64,000 nucleotides of DNA from Ottelia alismoides (taxonomy: Eukaryota > Streptophyta > Magnoliopsida > Alismatales > Hydrocharitaceae): NCBI GenBank assembly GCA_037367405.1, contig JAZKJV010011400.1, positions 3,594,501 to 3,658,500 on the forward strand. Reading direction: 5' to 3'. The notes under the pieces were generated by a model. It saw only the letters and a program-made list of their open reading frames with translations. It was not told where the DNA came from and did not search any database. The translations under genes were made by a program, and so were the position numbers. Below are positions 28,101 to 37,000 of the stretch, in pieces. Within the stretch, counting starts at the first letter, position 1. Each line of letters begins with the position of its first letter.

Positions 28101-31100
28101 TTCCTGGCGTTGGAGACTCCGATATAGTAAGTACCCGCCGTCGCGAAGGTGTAGCGCAGATAAGCGTCAAAGCCGGTGGCGTTTTCACCTGGGGCTGCGG
28201 CGTTATCGTTGGCGGCCAGTTGCACGCCACTGGCATTGAACAGCCGCAAGAACGATTCCAGCCCTGCCCCGCCATTGAGCGAGGTATCAATATCGAAGTC
28301 GACTACCTGGCCAGCGACGGCTATGAACCGGTAAAGGTCGACATCTACGTCTTGAGAGATGGTCGCTGAAAAATTGTTGGGTGTGGTGCTGATCGTACCC
28401 AGCGAGGTGGCCTCGCTGAGTTGATCGTCCAGGTCTTCTGGCAAGGCTTGTACGATCAGGGTGTAACTGCCCGTGGCATTCTGACCGCCCGCCAGATCGG
28501 CTTCGCCGCTAACTGGATCGTACTGAGTGTTGGTGGCATTGGATACTGCGATGTAGTACGTGCCGGCGCTAGTGAACGTGTAACGCAGATAAGCATCCAG
28601 GCCGAGATTGGTCTCATTGGGCGAGGTGGCATTGTTGTTGGCGGCCAACTGCGTACCTTGGCTATTGAACAATCGCAAATAAGAGTTCAGTCCGGTGGAG
28701 CCATTGAGTTGCGTATCGATGTCAAAATCGACGATCTGACCAGCGCTTACGGTGAACTGAAAGATGTCCACATCGACATCGGGCGAGATGGCTCCACTGG
28801 TCGTGGCGGCCGTGGTGCGGATCGTGCCCAGGGAGGTGGCCTCAGCCAGTGTGTCATCTGTGTCGACCGTGTCACTTTGAGCTGACTGAATAATCAGCGT
28901 GTAATCGCCGATTGAGTGCAGACCGCCTGCCCCATCGCTGTCGCCACTGGTTGCGTTGTAAGCCAGATTGTTGAAGTTGGAGACACCGACGTAATAGGTG
29001 CCGCCAGTCGCAAAGGTTACTCGCAAGAACGAATCAAAGCTGGCCACGCCCTCACCGCTGGCCGATGCATTGTCGTTGGCCGCTACCAGCTGGCCATTGG
29101 AATCAAACACGCGCAAATAGGAATTCAATCCGCCCACACCGTTGGTAGCGGTGTCGATATCAAAGTCGACCATCTGGCCGCTGGTCACCGTAAAGCGATA
29201 CATGTCGACATCGATATCAGGACTGATCTCACCCGAGTTCGTACTGGCTGTTCCAGTGATCTCGCCCAGTACGGTCGCTTCGCTCAGTTGGTCATCGTTG
29301 TCGATCGGCAGAGCCTGGATGGTCAAGGTATAGTCGCCCGTGGCGTGCGTTCCACCGGCTGAATCACCCGTTCCAGTGCTGGCGTTGTAAGCGATGTTAT
29401 TAACATTCGAGACGGCAATATAAAAGGTACCGGCTGTCGTAAAGCTGTATCTCAAATAAGCATCGAAACCGGGGGCTCCTTCGCCTGGAGCGGAGCCATC
29501 GTTATTGAACGCAAGCTCTTGGCCTTGGGCATTGAACAACCGCAGGTAAGACCCCAACCCGCCAGCGCCGTTGAGCACGGTATCAATATCGAAGTCGACG
29601 ACTTGTCCAGCGGTGACAGTGAATCGCACCATGTCGACATCGACATCAGGTGAAATCGAGCCGGTGCGGACGATGGCCGTTGTGGAAGCAGCACCCGCGG
29701 CAAAGGCCTCGCTGATCTGGTCATCTGTGTCCTCAGGTGGCAAAGTTATCTCTTGAACCACCAACGTGTAATCGCCTATGGAATGCTGACCGCCACTGCT
29801 GTCCTCATTACCAGTCAACACGTTATAGAGCGTGTTGTTCGCATTGGACACGGCAATAAAGTACGTGCCTGCATCACTGAAGGTGTATCGCAGATAAGCA
29901 TCAAATCCCAGTGAGTTCTCGTCCGGCGCTGTGGCATCGTTGTTAAATGCCAACTGGACCCCTTGGGAGTTGAACAGCCGTAGATACGAACCCAAACCCC
30001 CCACCCCGTTCTGAGTGGTGTCTAGGTCAAAATCGATTGTCTGACCAGCGACCGCTGAAAAACTGTAGACATCGACATCGATATCGGTACCGATAGCAGC
30101 CGTGGTCGATTTGGGATTGGTGGTAATCGCACCCCAGGCGGTCGCCTCGGTAGTCTGGTCATCACTATCGATTGGCAAAGCCATAACCCGCAGTTGGTAC
30201 GCCCCGATGGCATCTGCGCCGCCGGCTGTATCACCTCCGCCGGTAGTCGGGTTGTATTGCGTATTGTTGGCGTTGGAGACAGCCACGTAATATGTACCTG
30301 CGTTGGCAAACGTCAGACGCAAGTAAGCATCGAAGCCTAAAGTGTTTTCTCCCGGCGCGAGGGCATCGTTGTTACTACCCAGTTCCTGTCCCGACGCATT
30401 GAATACGCGCAGATAAGATCCCAGGCCGCCTGCCCCATTGGTCGGAGTGTCAATATCAAAATCGACGACCATCCCGCTGGTCACGGCAAAACTATACATG
30501 TCGACATCGACATCGACTGCAATATCGCCATTGAATACAGCGGCGGTGGTAGAGATCGAGCCCAGCGAACGGGCTTCGCTGATGCTGTCATCGTTATCGT
30601 TGATCGGCGGCTGGGGCATGCTGAGCACTAACGTGTAGTCGCCGATGGAATGCAGCCCACCTGCCGTATCCTGGTTGCCCGTAGTCGCGTTGTATGTTTG
30701 GTTGTTGTTATTGGAAACCGCTACATAATAAGTGCCCGCATTGGCAAAGGTGTGCCGCAAATAAGCATCAAAACCCAAGGCCGTTTCACCCGGCGCCACC
30801 CCGTCGTCGTTGGCCGCCAGTTGCTGGCCCAGGGAATTGAAGACGCGCAAGTAAGATCCCAAGCCCCCTATGCCATTGAGCGTCGTATCGATGTCAAAGT
30901 CAATCACCTGGCCAGCGGTGGCTACGAAGCTGTACATATCAACATCGACATCCGGGTCGATGCGACCGCTGCGCGAAATGGCGGTGGTCGAAACATTTCC
31001 CAGCGCCGTAGCTTCGGAGACCGCGTCGTCGTTATCGACCGGCAGAAGCCGCATGGTTAACTGGTACGCACCGGTGGAATGCAAGCCACCAGCTACATCG

Positions 31101-32428
31101 TTGGTCCCTGTGACCGGGTTGTACAGGGTATTGTTGACATTGGAAACGGCGACATAGTAAGTACCACCCTGGCTAAAGCGATGCCGCAGGTAGGCATCGA
31201 AACCGATCACATTCTCGCCAGGGGCATTGGCGTCGTCGTTAAAAGCCAGTTCAGTGCCTTGGCTATTAAATACGCGCAAGAACGACCCCAAGCCGCCAGG
31301 ACCATTGGCCGCGGTATCGATATCGAAGTCGACTGATTGCCCCGAGGTAACGGTGAAGCTGAACATGTCGACGTCGACGTCGGGCGATATCTCACCGGAG
31401 CGTACAATGGGATTGCTGGTCAGACTGCCCAGCGATACAGCTTCGCCAATTGTGTCGTCAGTATCGTTCGGTGGCGGCGCAGGTATCTGCACGATCAGTC
31501 GGTATTGGCCGATCGAGTGCTGCCCACCAGCCGTGTCACCGTTGCCATTGATCGGGTTGTAGCTGTCGTTGGTAAAATTGGATACACCCAGGTAATAGGT
31601 GCCGCCGTTGGTGAACGTGTAGCGGAAGTAGGCATCGAAACCCAACGTGCTCTCACCCGGCGCCACACCATCGTTGTTGGATGCGATCTGTGTACCGGCG
31701 GAATTGAACAAACGTAAATAAGATCCCAATCCACCAGGGCCGTTCAAAGTCGTGTCGATATCAAAGTCGACCGATTGATTGTTGCCTACGGTAAACTTGT
31801 ACAGATCGACATCAATGTCCGGATCAATCTCGGCGTTGGTGGTCGAGGCGGTCGTTGAGATCGTGCCCAGGTCGACCGCTTCGCTCATGGAATCATCGGT
31901 ATCGACAGGCAGAGCCCGGACCGTGATCGAGTAGTTGCCGATGGCAAATTGCCCGCCCTCGGTGTCTCCGTTTCCAGTGACTGCGTTGTAGGCAGTGTTG
32001 TTGGCGTTGGAAACACCCAGATAGACTGTGCCGCTCTGCGTAAAGTTGACCCGCAAGTAGGCGTCAAAGCCGACGCTGTTCTCACCCGGGGCGGCTGCGT
32101 CGTTGTTAAAAGCAATCTGCGAGCCTTGAGCATTGAACAGCCGAATGTAGCTGCCTAAGCCGTTGCCACCGTTTTCGGCGGTGTCGATGTCGAAGTCAAT
32201 TGTCTGGCCGGCTGTAACAGCTAGACTATACATGTCGACATCAACGCTGGGCGAAATCGCGCCGCTGGCTGTTCGCGGAGTCGTCGAGGCCGAACCCAGC
32301 GAAATGGCTTCCGAGATCTGGTCGTCGACATCGTTGGCCATCAAGAGTCGACCTTCCAGTCCCTCCAAACGCAAGCAGCGCAGGAAAGAGCGTGATCGAC
32401 GCCAACGGGCTGATTTGGTGCGTTTCAT
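25145..32428 (-). CDS. Giant secreted protein: 15 tandem PPC-like modules, Calx-beta-like region and two dockerin repeats
   Basis: 2427 residues from ATG 32428 (MKRTKSARWRR); an in-frame ATG 22 codons upstream lies in the repeat-rich leader. The N-terminus is Arg-rich and followed by LRLEGLEGRLLMA, a pattern common at the start of planctomycete surface proteins. Fifteen modules of about 145 residues follow, each starting DDxxxEAxxLG, then DVDVDMYSF-like, DFDIDT, GSYLRLFN, GTYYVAVSN and GDYTL. This fits pre-peptidase C-terminal-like beta-sandwiches, with many Asp/Asn residues that may bind Ca2+. A Calx-beta-like segment (about 2205-2300) and two dockerin type I repeats (DVSGDGTVSAIDVLLIINYL at about 2315; DVSADGSVTPLDALLVINRI at about 2352) end it. 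There is no enzyme domain, so adhesion or matrix scaffolding is inferred. Confidence 0.9.
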   Translation of the reverse strand: MKRTKSARWRRSRSFLRCLRLEGLEGRLLMANDVDDQISEAISLGSASTTPRTASGAISPSVDVDMYSLAVTAGQTIDFDIDTAENGGNGLGSYIRLFNAQGSQIAFNNDAAAPGENSVGFDAYLRVNFTQSGTVYLGVSNANNTAYNAVTGNGDTEGGQFAIGNYSITVRALPVDTDDSMSEAVDLGTISTTASTTNAEIDPDIDVDLYKFTVGNNQSVDFDIDTTLNGPGGLGSYLRLFNSAGTQIASNNDGVAPGESTLGFDAYFRYTFTNGGTYYLGVSNFTNDSYNPINGNGDTAGGQHSIGQYRLIVQIPAPPPNDTDDTIGEAVSLGSLTSNPIVRSGEISPDVDVDMFSFTVTSGQSVDFDIDTAANGPGGLGSFLRVFNSQGTELAFNDDANAPGENVIGFDAYLRHRFSQGGTYYVAVSNVNNTLYNPVTGTNDVAGGLHSTGAYQLTMRLLPVDNDDAVSEATALGNVSTTAISRSGRIDPDVDVDMYSFVATAGQVIDFDIDTTLNGIGGLGSYLRVFNSLGQQLAANDDGVAPGETALGFDAYLRHTFANAGTYYVAVSNNNNQTYNATTGNQDTAGGLHSIGDYTLVLSMPQPPINDNDDSISEARSLGSISTTAAVFNGDIAVDVDVDMYSFAVTSGMVVDFDIDTPTNGAGGLGSYLRVFNASGQELGSNNDALAPGENTLGFDAYLRLTFANAGTYYVAVSNANNTQYNPTTGGGDTAGGADAIGAYQLRVMALPIDSDDQTTEATAWGAITTNPKSTTAAIGTDIDVDVYSFSAVAGQTIDFDLDTTQNGVGGLGSYLRLFNSQGVQLAFNNDATAPDENSLGFDAYLRYTFSDAGTYFIAVSNANNTLYNVLTGNEDSSGGQHSIGDYTLVVQEITLPPEDTDDQISEAFAAGAASTTAIVRTGSISPDVDVDMVRFTVTAGQVVDFDIDTVLNGAGGLGSYLRLFNAQGQELAFNNDGSAPGEGAPGFDAYLRYSFTTAGTFYIAVSNVNNIAYNASTGTGDSAGGTHATGDYTLTIQALPIDNDDQLSEATVLGEITGTASTNSGEISPDIDVDMYRFTVTSGQMVDFDIDTATNGVGGLNSYLRVFDSNGQLVAANDNASASGEGVASFDSFLRVTFATGGTYYVGVSNFNNLAYNATSGDSDGAGGLHSIGDYTLIIQSAQSDTVDTDDTLAEATSLGTIRTTAATTSGAISPDVDVDIFQFTVSAGQIVDFDIDTQLNGSTGLNSYLRLFNSQGTQLAANNNATSPNETNLGLDAYLRYTFTSAGTYYIAVSNATNTQYDPVSGEADLAGGQNATGSYTLIVQALPEDLDDQLSEATSLGTISTTPNNFSATISQDVDVDLYRFIAVAGQVVDFDIDTSLNGGAGLESFLRLFNASGVQLAANDNAAAPGENATGFDAYLRYTFATAGTYYIGVSNARNTAYDAVTGYDDASSRVNATGSYQLIVQEFLTAPDDPDDTRLEAVAQGAVNPSTITINGSISPDTDVDMVKFTVTAGQTVDFDIDTTANGSGGLNSLIRLFDDNGGLLATSNNAVGPGENAIGFDAFLRYTFTSAGTYYLGVSNANNANYNPNTGTGDTAGGPDATGDYVLLIAEPVGVSDDLDDSIVEATNLGALSTTVKTTAGEISADVDVDVYSFTVNDGETIDFDIDTATNGGAGLGSYLRLFNAGGIQLATNDNAAAPGEGTLGLDSYLRYTFATGGTYYVAVSNSNNITYNVATGNGDTLGGNNATGAYQLGLIVVPGGSIDADDTIAEATPLGQITTNPLSRGGSIAPDVDVDMVAFTVSAGQLVDFDIDTTQNGATGLNSYLRLFDAQGQQLASNNNATSPGEGTLGFDAYLRYTFATAGTYYLSVSNATNINFDAVSGDGDVSGGTNSTGSYTLVITALPLDSDDTISEASSIGGVSTAGITVNATINPDIDVDVVGFTVTAGQAVDFNLDTDLNGAGGLNSYLRVFNAAGAQLAANNNAAGIGESTIGLDAYLRYVFSTAGTYYVAISNANNIGYDVLTGNGDTAGGTDTIGGYRLTIQAVTADPDDLDDTLAEATNAGAVSTTAKTITSGLDFASDVNMVSFTVTAGQRVHFDIDTTSNGGAGLQSLVRLFDGTGKQLALNDNATAPGEGQLGFDAYLSYTFADAGTYFIAVSNANNSTYDAVTGTGDATGGVNTEGAYNLIIQAASPDSTPSLTLQINETSIPELNGTATGTVTRVDSDQTVPLIVDITSSDTNSATVPTSVTIPAGQASVSFTITAVQDSTRGTRAVTITVSSLGFTDQSQTLQIKDSDGNSHNGDLPEDVSGDGTVSAIDVLLIINYLNLVGSGPAPGGNEPPFLDVSADGSVTPLDALLVINRINNPSGEGEGAGDAVGKLATNVAGANPPLMIDYATQESLSGKARSKWACAVDDFFAN
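25820..32326 (-). repeat. In-gene array of 15 PPC-like coding repeats, about 434 bp each
   Basis: About 6.5 kb of direct, diverged coding repeats inside the giant gene. Each encodes one module beginning DD-x3-EA. Module lengths are similar, and differences are mainly at the ends and in the loop before GDYTL. No module is identical to another, so the array is not a very recent expansion. Confidence 0.85.
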
Positions 32429-32480
32429 AATTGTTGGTCGTTCAAGAGCATGCGTTGCAAGAGCATTCGTTGTTCCAGGG

Positions 32481-32560
32481 CGTAGAGCGTCCATCCTCAG
32501 TCGTAGAGCGTCTGTCCTCAGACGCTGCTTTCAATCGTAGAGCGTCTGTCCCCAGACGCT
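32481..32560. repeat. Family B palindromic repeat, three units
   Basis: Units starting CGTAG occur at 32481 (truncated), 32502 and 32536. The latter two contain the palindromes AGCGTCTGTCCTCAGACGCT (32507-32526) and AGCGTCTGTCCCCAGACGCT (32541-32560), with perfect 8-bp arms and a 4-nt loop, 34 bp apart. They lie upstream of both divergent genes. The 354-bp gap 32429-32782 otherwise holds only the palindrome at 32717. Confidence 0.75.
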
Positions 32561-32716
32561 GCTCTGGCTCACCCCACATTTTACTTGGAGCGATCCCAAA
32601 CTCCGCAAATTGCTTTGGACGCACGAAACGTGCAAAGGTTCGACAAAATGCGGCTATTGTTGGCTTTCCGTCAACCAATCAATTTGCTAAACCACCCCAC
32701 TCGCCCAGCAGCGCTT

Positions 32717-32741
32717 GCGCCTACAGCCAGGCTGCAGGCGC
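32717..32741. repeat. Short palindrome (family E), GCGCCT/AGGCGC hairpin
   Basis: GCGCCTACAGCCAGGCTGCA then GGCGC: outer arms GCGCCT and AGGCGC, inner arms AGCC and GGCT. Single copy in this window, about 40 bp upstream of the gene at 32783. It could be a dispersed repeat or a regulatory hairpin. Confidence 0.45.
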
Positions 32742-32782
32742 GTTTAATCCCCGATGTCAGTGCCTCTTGAATAAAGACCCAC

Positions 32783-33766
32783 ATGAGTTCTGGAACTAGC
32801 GATAAGTCCTTTACACAACAATGGTTACAGTCGTTGACGCTGGCCGCTCGCGAGCCGGTTGCGCAGCGCATCAAGCCACTTTTGGAGACCATCAATGAAT
32901 TGACTCGGCTGCACGGCGAAGGCGATCGGCTAGCCTCGGCTCGACAGCTTTGGGAATTTGCTAGCAGCGAAGGCCTGCTGCCAGTCCTCGAGATAATGCC
33001 GCTGCAACAGCCGAATTGGGTATTCGATCGTGACGATAATTTCAGTTACATCCGGCGTCCAACCACCACCAGCGGCTCCTCGCTGGGCCAGTCCAACCTG
33101 GATTTCGACACCTGGATCCGTTGGCTAGGGCTGGAACCATGCGAAGTTTTGCTGCGAGCCGAGGTCAATAGTCGCGACTGGACCAGCTTGCTGCGTCAGG
33201 AAGCAGTGCGGTTGCAACAAGTCCTCAATACCACTGCCATACCTGCCGGGCTGACCTTGCACCTGGACTGCACGGCCATTTGGGACAAACAAAACTGGTC
33301 AGTGCGATTCGACCAGGCCCAGTGGATGGTCCTCAAGTACGAAGATCAGTTTTCCGTCGAGCGGCCGGCTCTGCCAGAAATCGAAGAGACCCTGTGGTGG
33401 GTGATCGCCCAAGCTGCCGAGACGTTGATTCCAAAACACGCACCCAAATGCGATACCATCGGAGAAGCCGGACCTTGGATACAGTGCGTGCCAGAACTAA
33501 AAATCTTGCACGAACGCGTGTTGGTTAAAGATGCACGCGATTACCCAGCCTGGTTCCGTCGCGTCTGGGCCTGTGTCTGGACGATTATCTATCGTGAACA
33601 AAATGTGTTGCGTGGTCAGGCAAATATCGATTTCATCCGCAGCGAAGCCGCTGCAGCAGTCAAAGAAATGCCGCGGCTGACCTTATGGATGTTTTGCTTT
33701 GCCAAACTGGTCTGCGAATGCCAACTGGGCCGAGGCCTGGGCATTTCTGGCGACTATTTAGCATAA
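32783..33766 (+). CDS. Hypothetical protein of unknown function
   Basis: 327 residues, Trp- and Leu-rich, with no signal peptide, membrane segment or motif I recognise. Notable stretches are NWVFDRDDNFSYIRRPTTTS, LHLDCTAIWDKQNWSVRFDQ and WWVIAQAAETLIPKHAPKCD. The coding character is good along the whole length: balanced composition and a family-like N-terminus after an ATG at 32783. It is divergent from the giant dockerin protein and 250 bp upstream of the first TPR giant on the same strand. It is probably cytoplasmic; I do not propose a function. Confidence 0.7.
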   Translation: MSSGTSDKSFTQQWLQSLTLAAREPVAQRIKPLLETINELTRLHGEGDRLASARQLWEFASSEGLLPVLEIMPLQQPNWVFDRDDNFSYIRRPTTTSGSSLGQSNLDFDTWIRWLGLEPCEVLLRAEVNSRDWTSLLRQEAVRLQQVLNTTAIPAGLTLHLDCTAIWDKQNWSVRFDQAQWMVLKYEDQFSVERPALPEIEETLWWVIAQAAETLIPKHAPKCDTIGEAGPWIQCVPELKILHERVLVKDARDYPAWFRRVWACVWTIIYREQNVLRGQANIDFIRSEAAAAVKEMPRLTLWMFCFAKLVCECQLGRGLGISGDYLA

Positions 33767-33799
33767 GTGTGCTGGGCGGTGCGCAAGGCTCGGGTGGAA

Positions 33800-33917
33800 C
33801 CTCGCCCTCCCATGCCCTGCGCCGGGAGAGGTGACGCGCAAAAACTCGCGACTTCAGAACTTACGCTTCGGATCATAAAAATCCCTCGCTTACGCTTCGG
33901 GTTGTGAAAAATTCCTC
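33800..33917. repeat. Family D copy followed by a 29-bp direct repeat
   Basis: 33800-33855 has CCTCGCCCTCCC, then GGGAGAGGTGACGCG and AAAACTCGCGACTTC, matching the family D copy at 23613 in stem and tail but with mismatches in the stem. It is followed by two imperfect direct repeats starting CTTACGCTTCGG at 33860 and 33889, each ending AATCCCTC or AATTCCTC. Confidence 0.55.
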
Positions 33918-33964
33918 ACCTCTCATGCTACCGGCGTTGTGTGGTATGCCACCTATCGGCCGGC

Positions 33965-33970
33965 TATAAT
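33965..33970 (+). promoter_or_regulatory. -10-like TATAAT upstream of the TPR giants
   Basis: A consensus TATAAT lies 54 bp before the ATG at 34019. A TTGTGT at 33938 is the nearest -35-like sequence, but the spacing (21 bp) is too long, so only the -10 is suggestive. Confidence 0.3.
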
Positions 33971-34018
33971 CGTGGCTCCCTCGTACTCCGCGTTTCTCTA
34001 TACAACGGGAGAGTTGCC

Positions 34019-37000
34019 ATGAATGGCCCTGTTCTCATAGTACATAAACTTACAATGCGTCAGGGCACTGCGCTTAAGCGCATCATGCATAATCGCATCA
34101 CGCATCAGCGATCGTTGATTGGTAAAGTATTTTTCGATCTACCCGCTTACGTCATCATTATTCTTTTAATGTTTCTGATAACTCCTGGCTCGTCGGCTTA
34201 TGCATGGCAAGCTGCCAGTGAATCTAATGAGCTGAGCGTCGAAGAAGCTAAGGAGAAAGCTGCCGTAGACAAGTTCCTGGAACTGCTGGTCAAACGTCCT
34301 GCGACTGGCACAGCCTTGGATCGCGTCTTTGGTTACCACGTCGAACGAGCCAGTATCACTGCTTTGATCGACCAACTGACTGCCAAAGCCAATGGTACCC
34401 AGGGTGATGAGTCGGGCAGGTTATGGTTTCTGATCGGTTTGTTGCAACTCCAGCGTGGTGAAGACGCACAAGCGGTCGCGGCCCTGGCCAAAGCTCAAGA
34501 GATCTTAAAAGAAAATGCCATGGTGGCCTTTCATCATGGACAAGCCTTGATCCTGGTGGGTGATACCGACCGAGCCGCCGCGGCCTTGGAGATATCGATT
34601 TCCCGTAAACCGCCTCGCGCTGACTATTTGAACGTGGCTCGTGAATTGGGACGTTTGTATCAACGCGCCGGCCGCGTCGAGGATGCCTTGCGAATATGGA
34701 ATACGCTGGAGAAAGATTTTCCCGGTGATGACAGCGTACGCCAACGTATCGCGAGCACTCTGGCTGAAGAAGGCGATCTGAAGGGCGCGCTGGCTCGTTA
34801 TGAGTCGCTGGCCAAAAGTGCCAAGGTCGAAAATGATCGCATCAGTTATGCTTTGGAAGCTGCCAATCTGCGTAGCCAACTAGGACAGAAGCCGCAAGCG
34901 ATCGACGAGTTGGATACAATTCTCGCCAAGCTTCGCCCGGGCAGTTATCTCTATGATGAAGCCCGTCGCCGGGTCGAACGCATCTTCCTCTCCAGCGGCG
35001 ACTTCGTCGGTTTGACAGAGTACTATCAACGCTGGCTGACGACCCATCCGGATGATCTGACCGTCCTGTTGCGTTTAGCTCGTACCCTATCCTTGCAAGG
35101 CCGCAGCGCGGAAGCCATCGAACGATTCGAGCAAGCCATAGAGCGCGCGCCCAGCGACCCGGCCCCGCGCTTGTCGCTGATCGATGCCCTTCTGGCAGAA
35201 GGGCGTTACGCCGACGCGGCTCGACAGTTCGAGCCCTTGATTGCCGATGGGCAAAACAATCCAGACTACCTGGTCAAGTATGGCCAGGTGATCATGAGCG
35301 ATGCCGCAGTACCCGAAGCGCAGCGACAACAGGCGGCCGCTGACATATGGAAGCGATTGATTACAGCCCGGCCTCAAGATGCTGCGGTGCATTCTCAAGT
35401 AGCCGATCTGCTGCGCGGGGCCAAGCTGCACGAAGAAGCGATCGCACTTTATCGCCAGGCGATCAAACTAGCGCCCGATGAACCACAACACAAAGAATAC
35501 CTGGGCGAATATCTGCATCAACTCAATCGCCCGGATGAAGCGCTGGACGTATGGCGCTCGCTGGCCGAAGGCGCGTTGCGCACGCGCGATAACCTGGTAC
35601 GCCTGGCCGAAGTCCTGCACCAGTTTCAGCAACCGGCAGAAGCACTCACTACGATGCGCGAGGCCTGTTCGCTCAAGCCACAAGTGGCGCATCGCCTGCG
35701 CTATAGCGAATGGCTGGTCGACGCTAAAGAGTATCAACAAGCCAACGAACAATTGACCCTGGCAGGCCAAGAAGCCGAAAGCGTCGAAGATCGTGCCCGC
35801 GTCTTCTCGGCGGCGGTCAAGACTTACCAGGCTGCTGGTGAGTTGACACAGCGAATCGAGCAAGCGACCGCTGCGGCCCAAGCTGCCCCTGGCGATGCCG
35901 ATAAGTGGCGCCAACTGGCTGTTCTGCACGAAGCGGCTCAGGCTCCCAGCGAAGCGCTGCAAGCCATCGAGCAAGCCATCGCCGCTGACCCTAACTCGAT
36001 CGACACGCTCGACGCAGCCGCGCGCATGGCCCAAAACGCGGGCCGCTTGCCGGAATCGCTCGAGTATCGCAAACGCCTGGTGGATATCGATCGCCGTTTT
36101 CGTACCGCACACTTGCAACGTTTGGCTACCCTCTACGCCAGCAGTGGACAGAATGATCTGGCAATATCCACTGGCAAAGAGATGTTAATGGGGGCTGGTG
36201 GCGCGATCGAAGCCTTCAAGTTCTATGCTGACTTGTGTGGACAAGTTGGCCTGCGCGATGAACGTTTGGATACCTTGCGCCGCTGCGTGCGTCTCAATCC
36301 ACGCAGTGGCGAAGCTCAACGTTGGCTGGCTGATCAGTTGTCCAGCGACTTCAAAACAGACCAGGCCATCGAACTTTTCTGGAAGATTCTGGATGTCACC
36401 GAGGAGATCGACAAGAAGCGCGAGGTCGTCGGCAAGTTGACCGAACTCTACTTGCGCAGTAATCGACTGGATCAGTTGATCAATCGCTTGGAGTTTCGCG
36501 GTCGCGAAGCCAACGATCGACGGACGACTGCCGACCTGGTCTCGAGTGCGTATCAGCAAGCCGGCGATCTCGGACTGGCTCGCGAAACTCTGGAAACTCT
36601 TCTGCGCGAAAGCGGCCGCGACACGGTCTTGCTCGAACGTATGGTGACGTTGTGCGAGCAAGCCGGTGAAGTCAATCGAGCCATTGAACTGCAGCGCGAA
36701 TTGATTCGCGTAGCTCCCAGCAAACAATCTCAGACTCGCCTGGCCTCGCTGCTAATTGACATCGGAGCCGTCGAGGAAGCTCAGAGTTTGTGGCTCTCCA
36801 CGGTCGATGCGCGGGCCGATGCGCTGCAACTGGGGCGACAAGTGGATCGTCTCTTTAGCACAGGCGAGCAGCGGGCTGCCGTGGATCTGGCTAACAAAGT
36901 TCTCGAACTCAATCCACAAGATTGGGAAATGCTGCTGCGGCGCATGGTTCTTTTCGCTGAGAGCGGCAGTTGGAAAGAAGCAGTGGCTGATGCCGATCGG

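Noticed and set aside
25145..32428. Giant repeat protein as an RTX-type toxin
   Set aside because: There are no GGxGxD nonapeptides and no effector domain; the modules are PPC-like and the C-terminus is dockerin, not a type I secretion signal.
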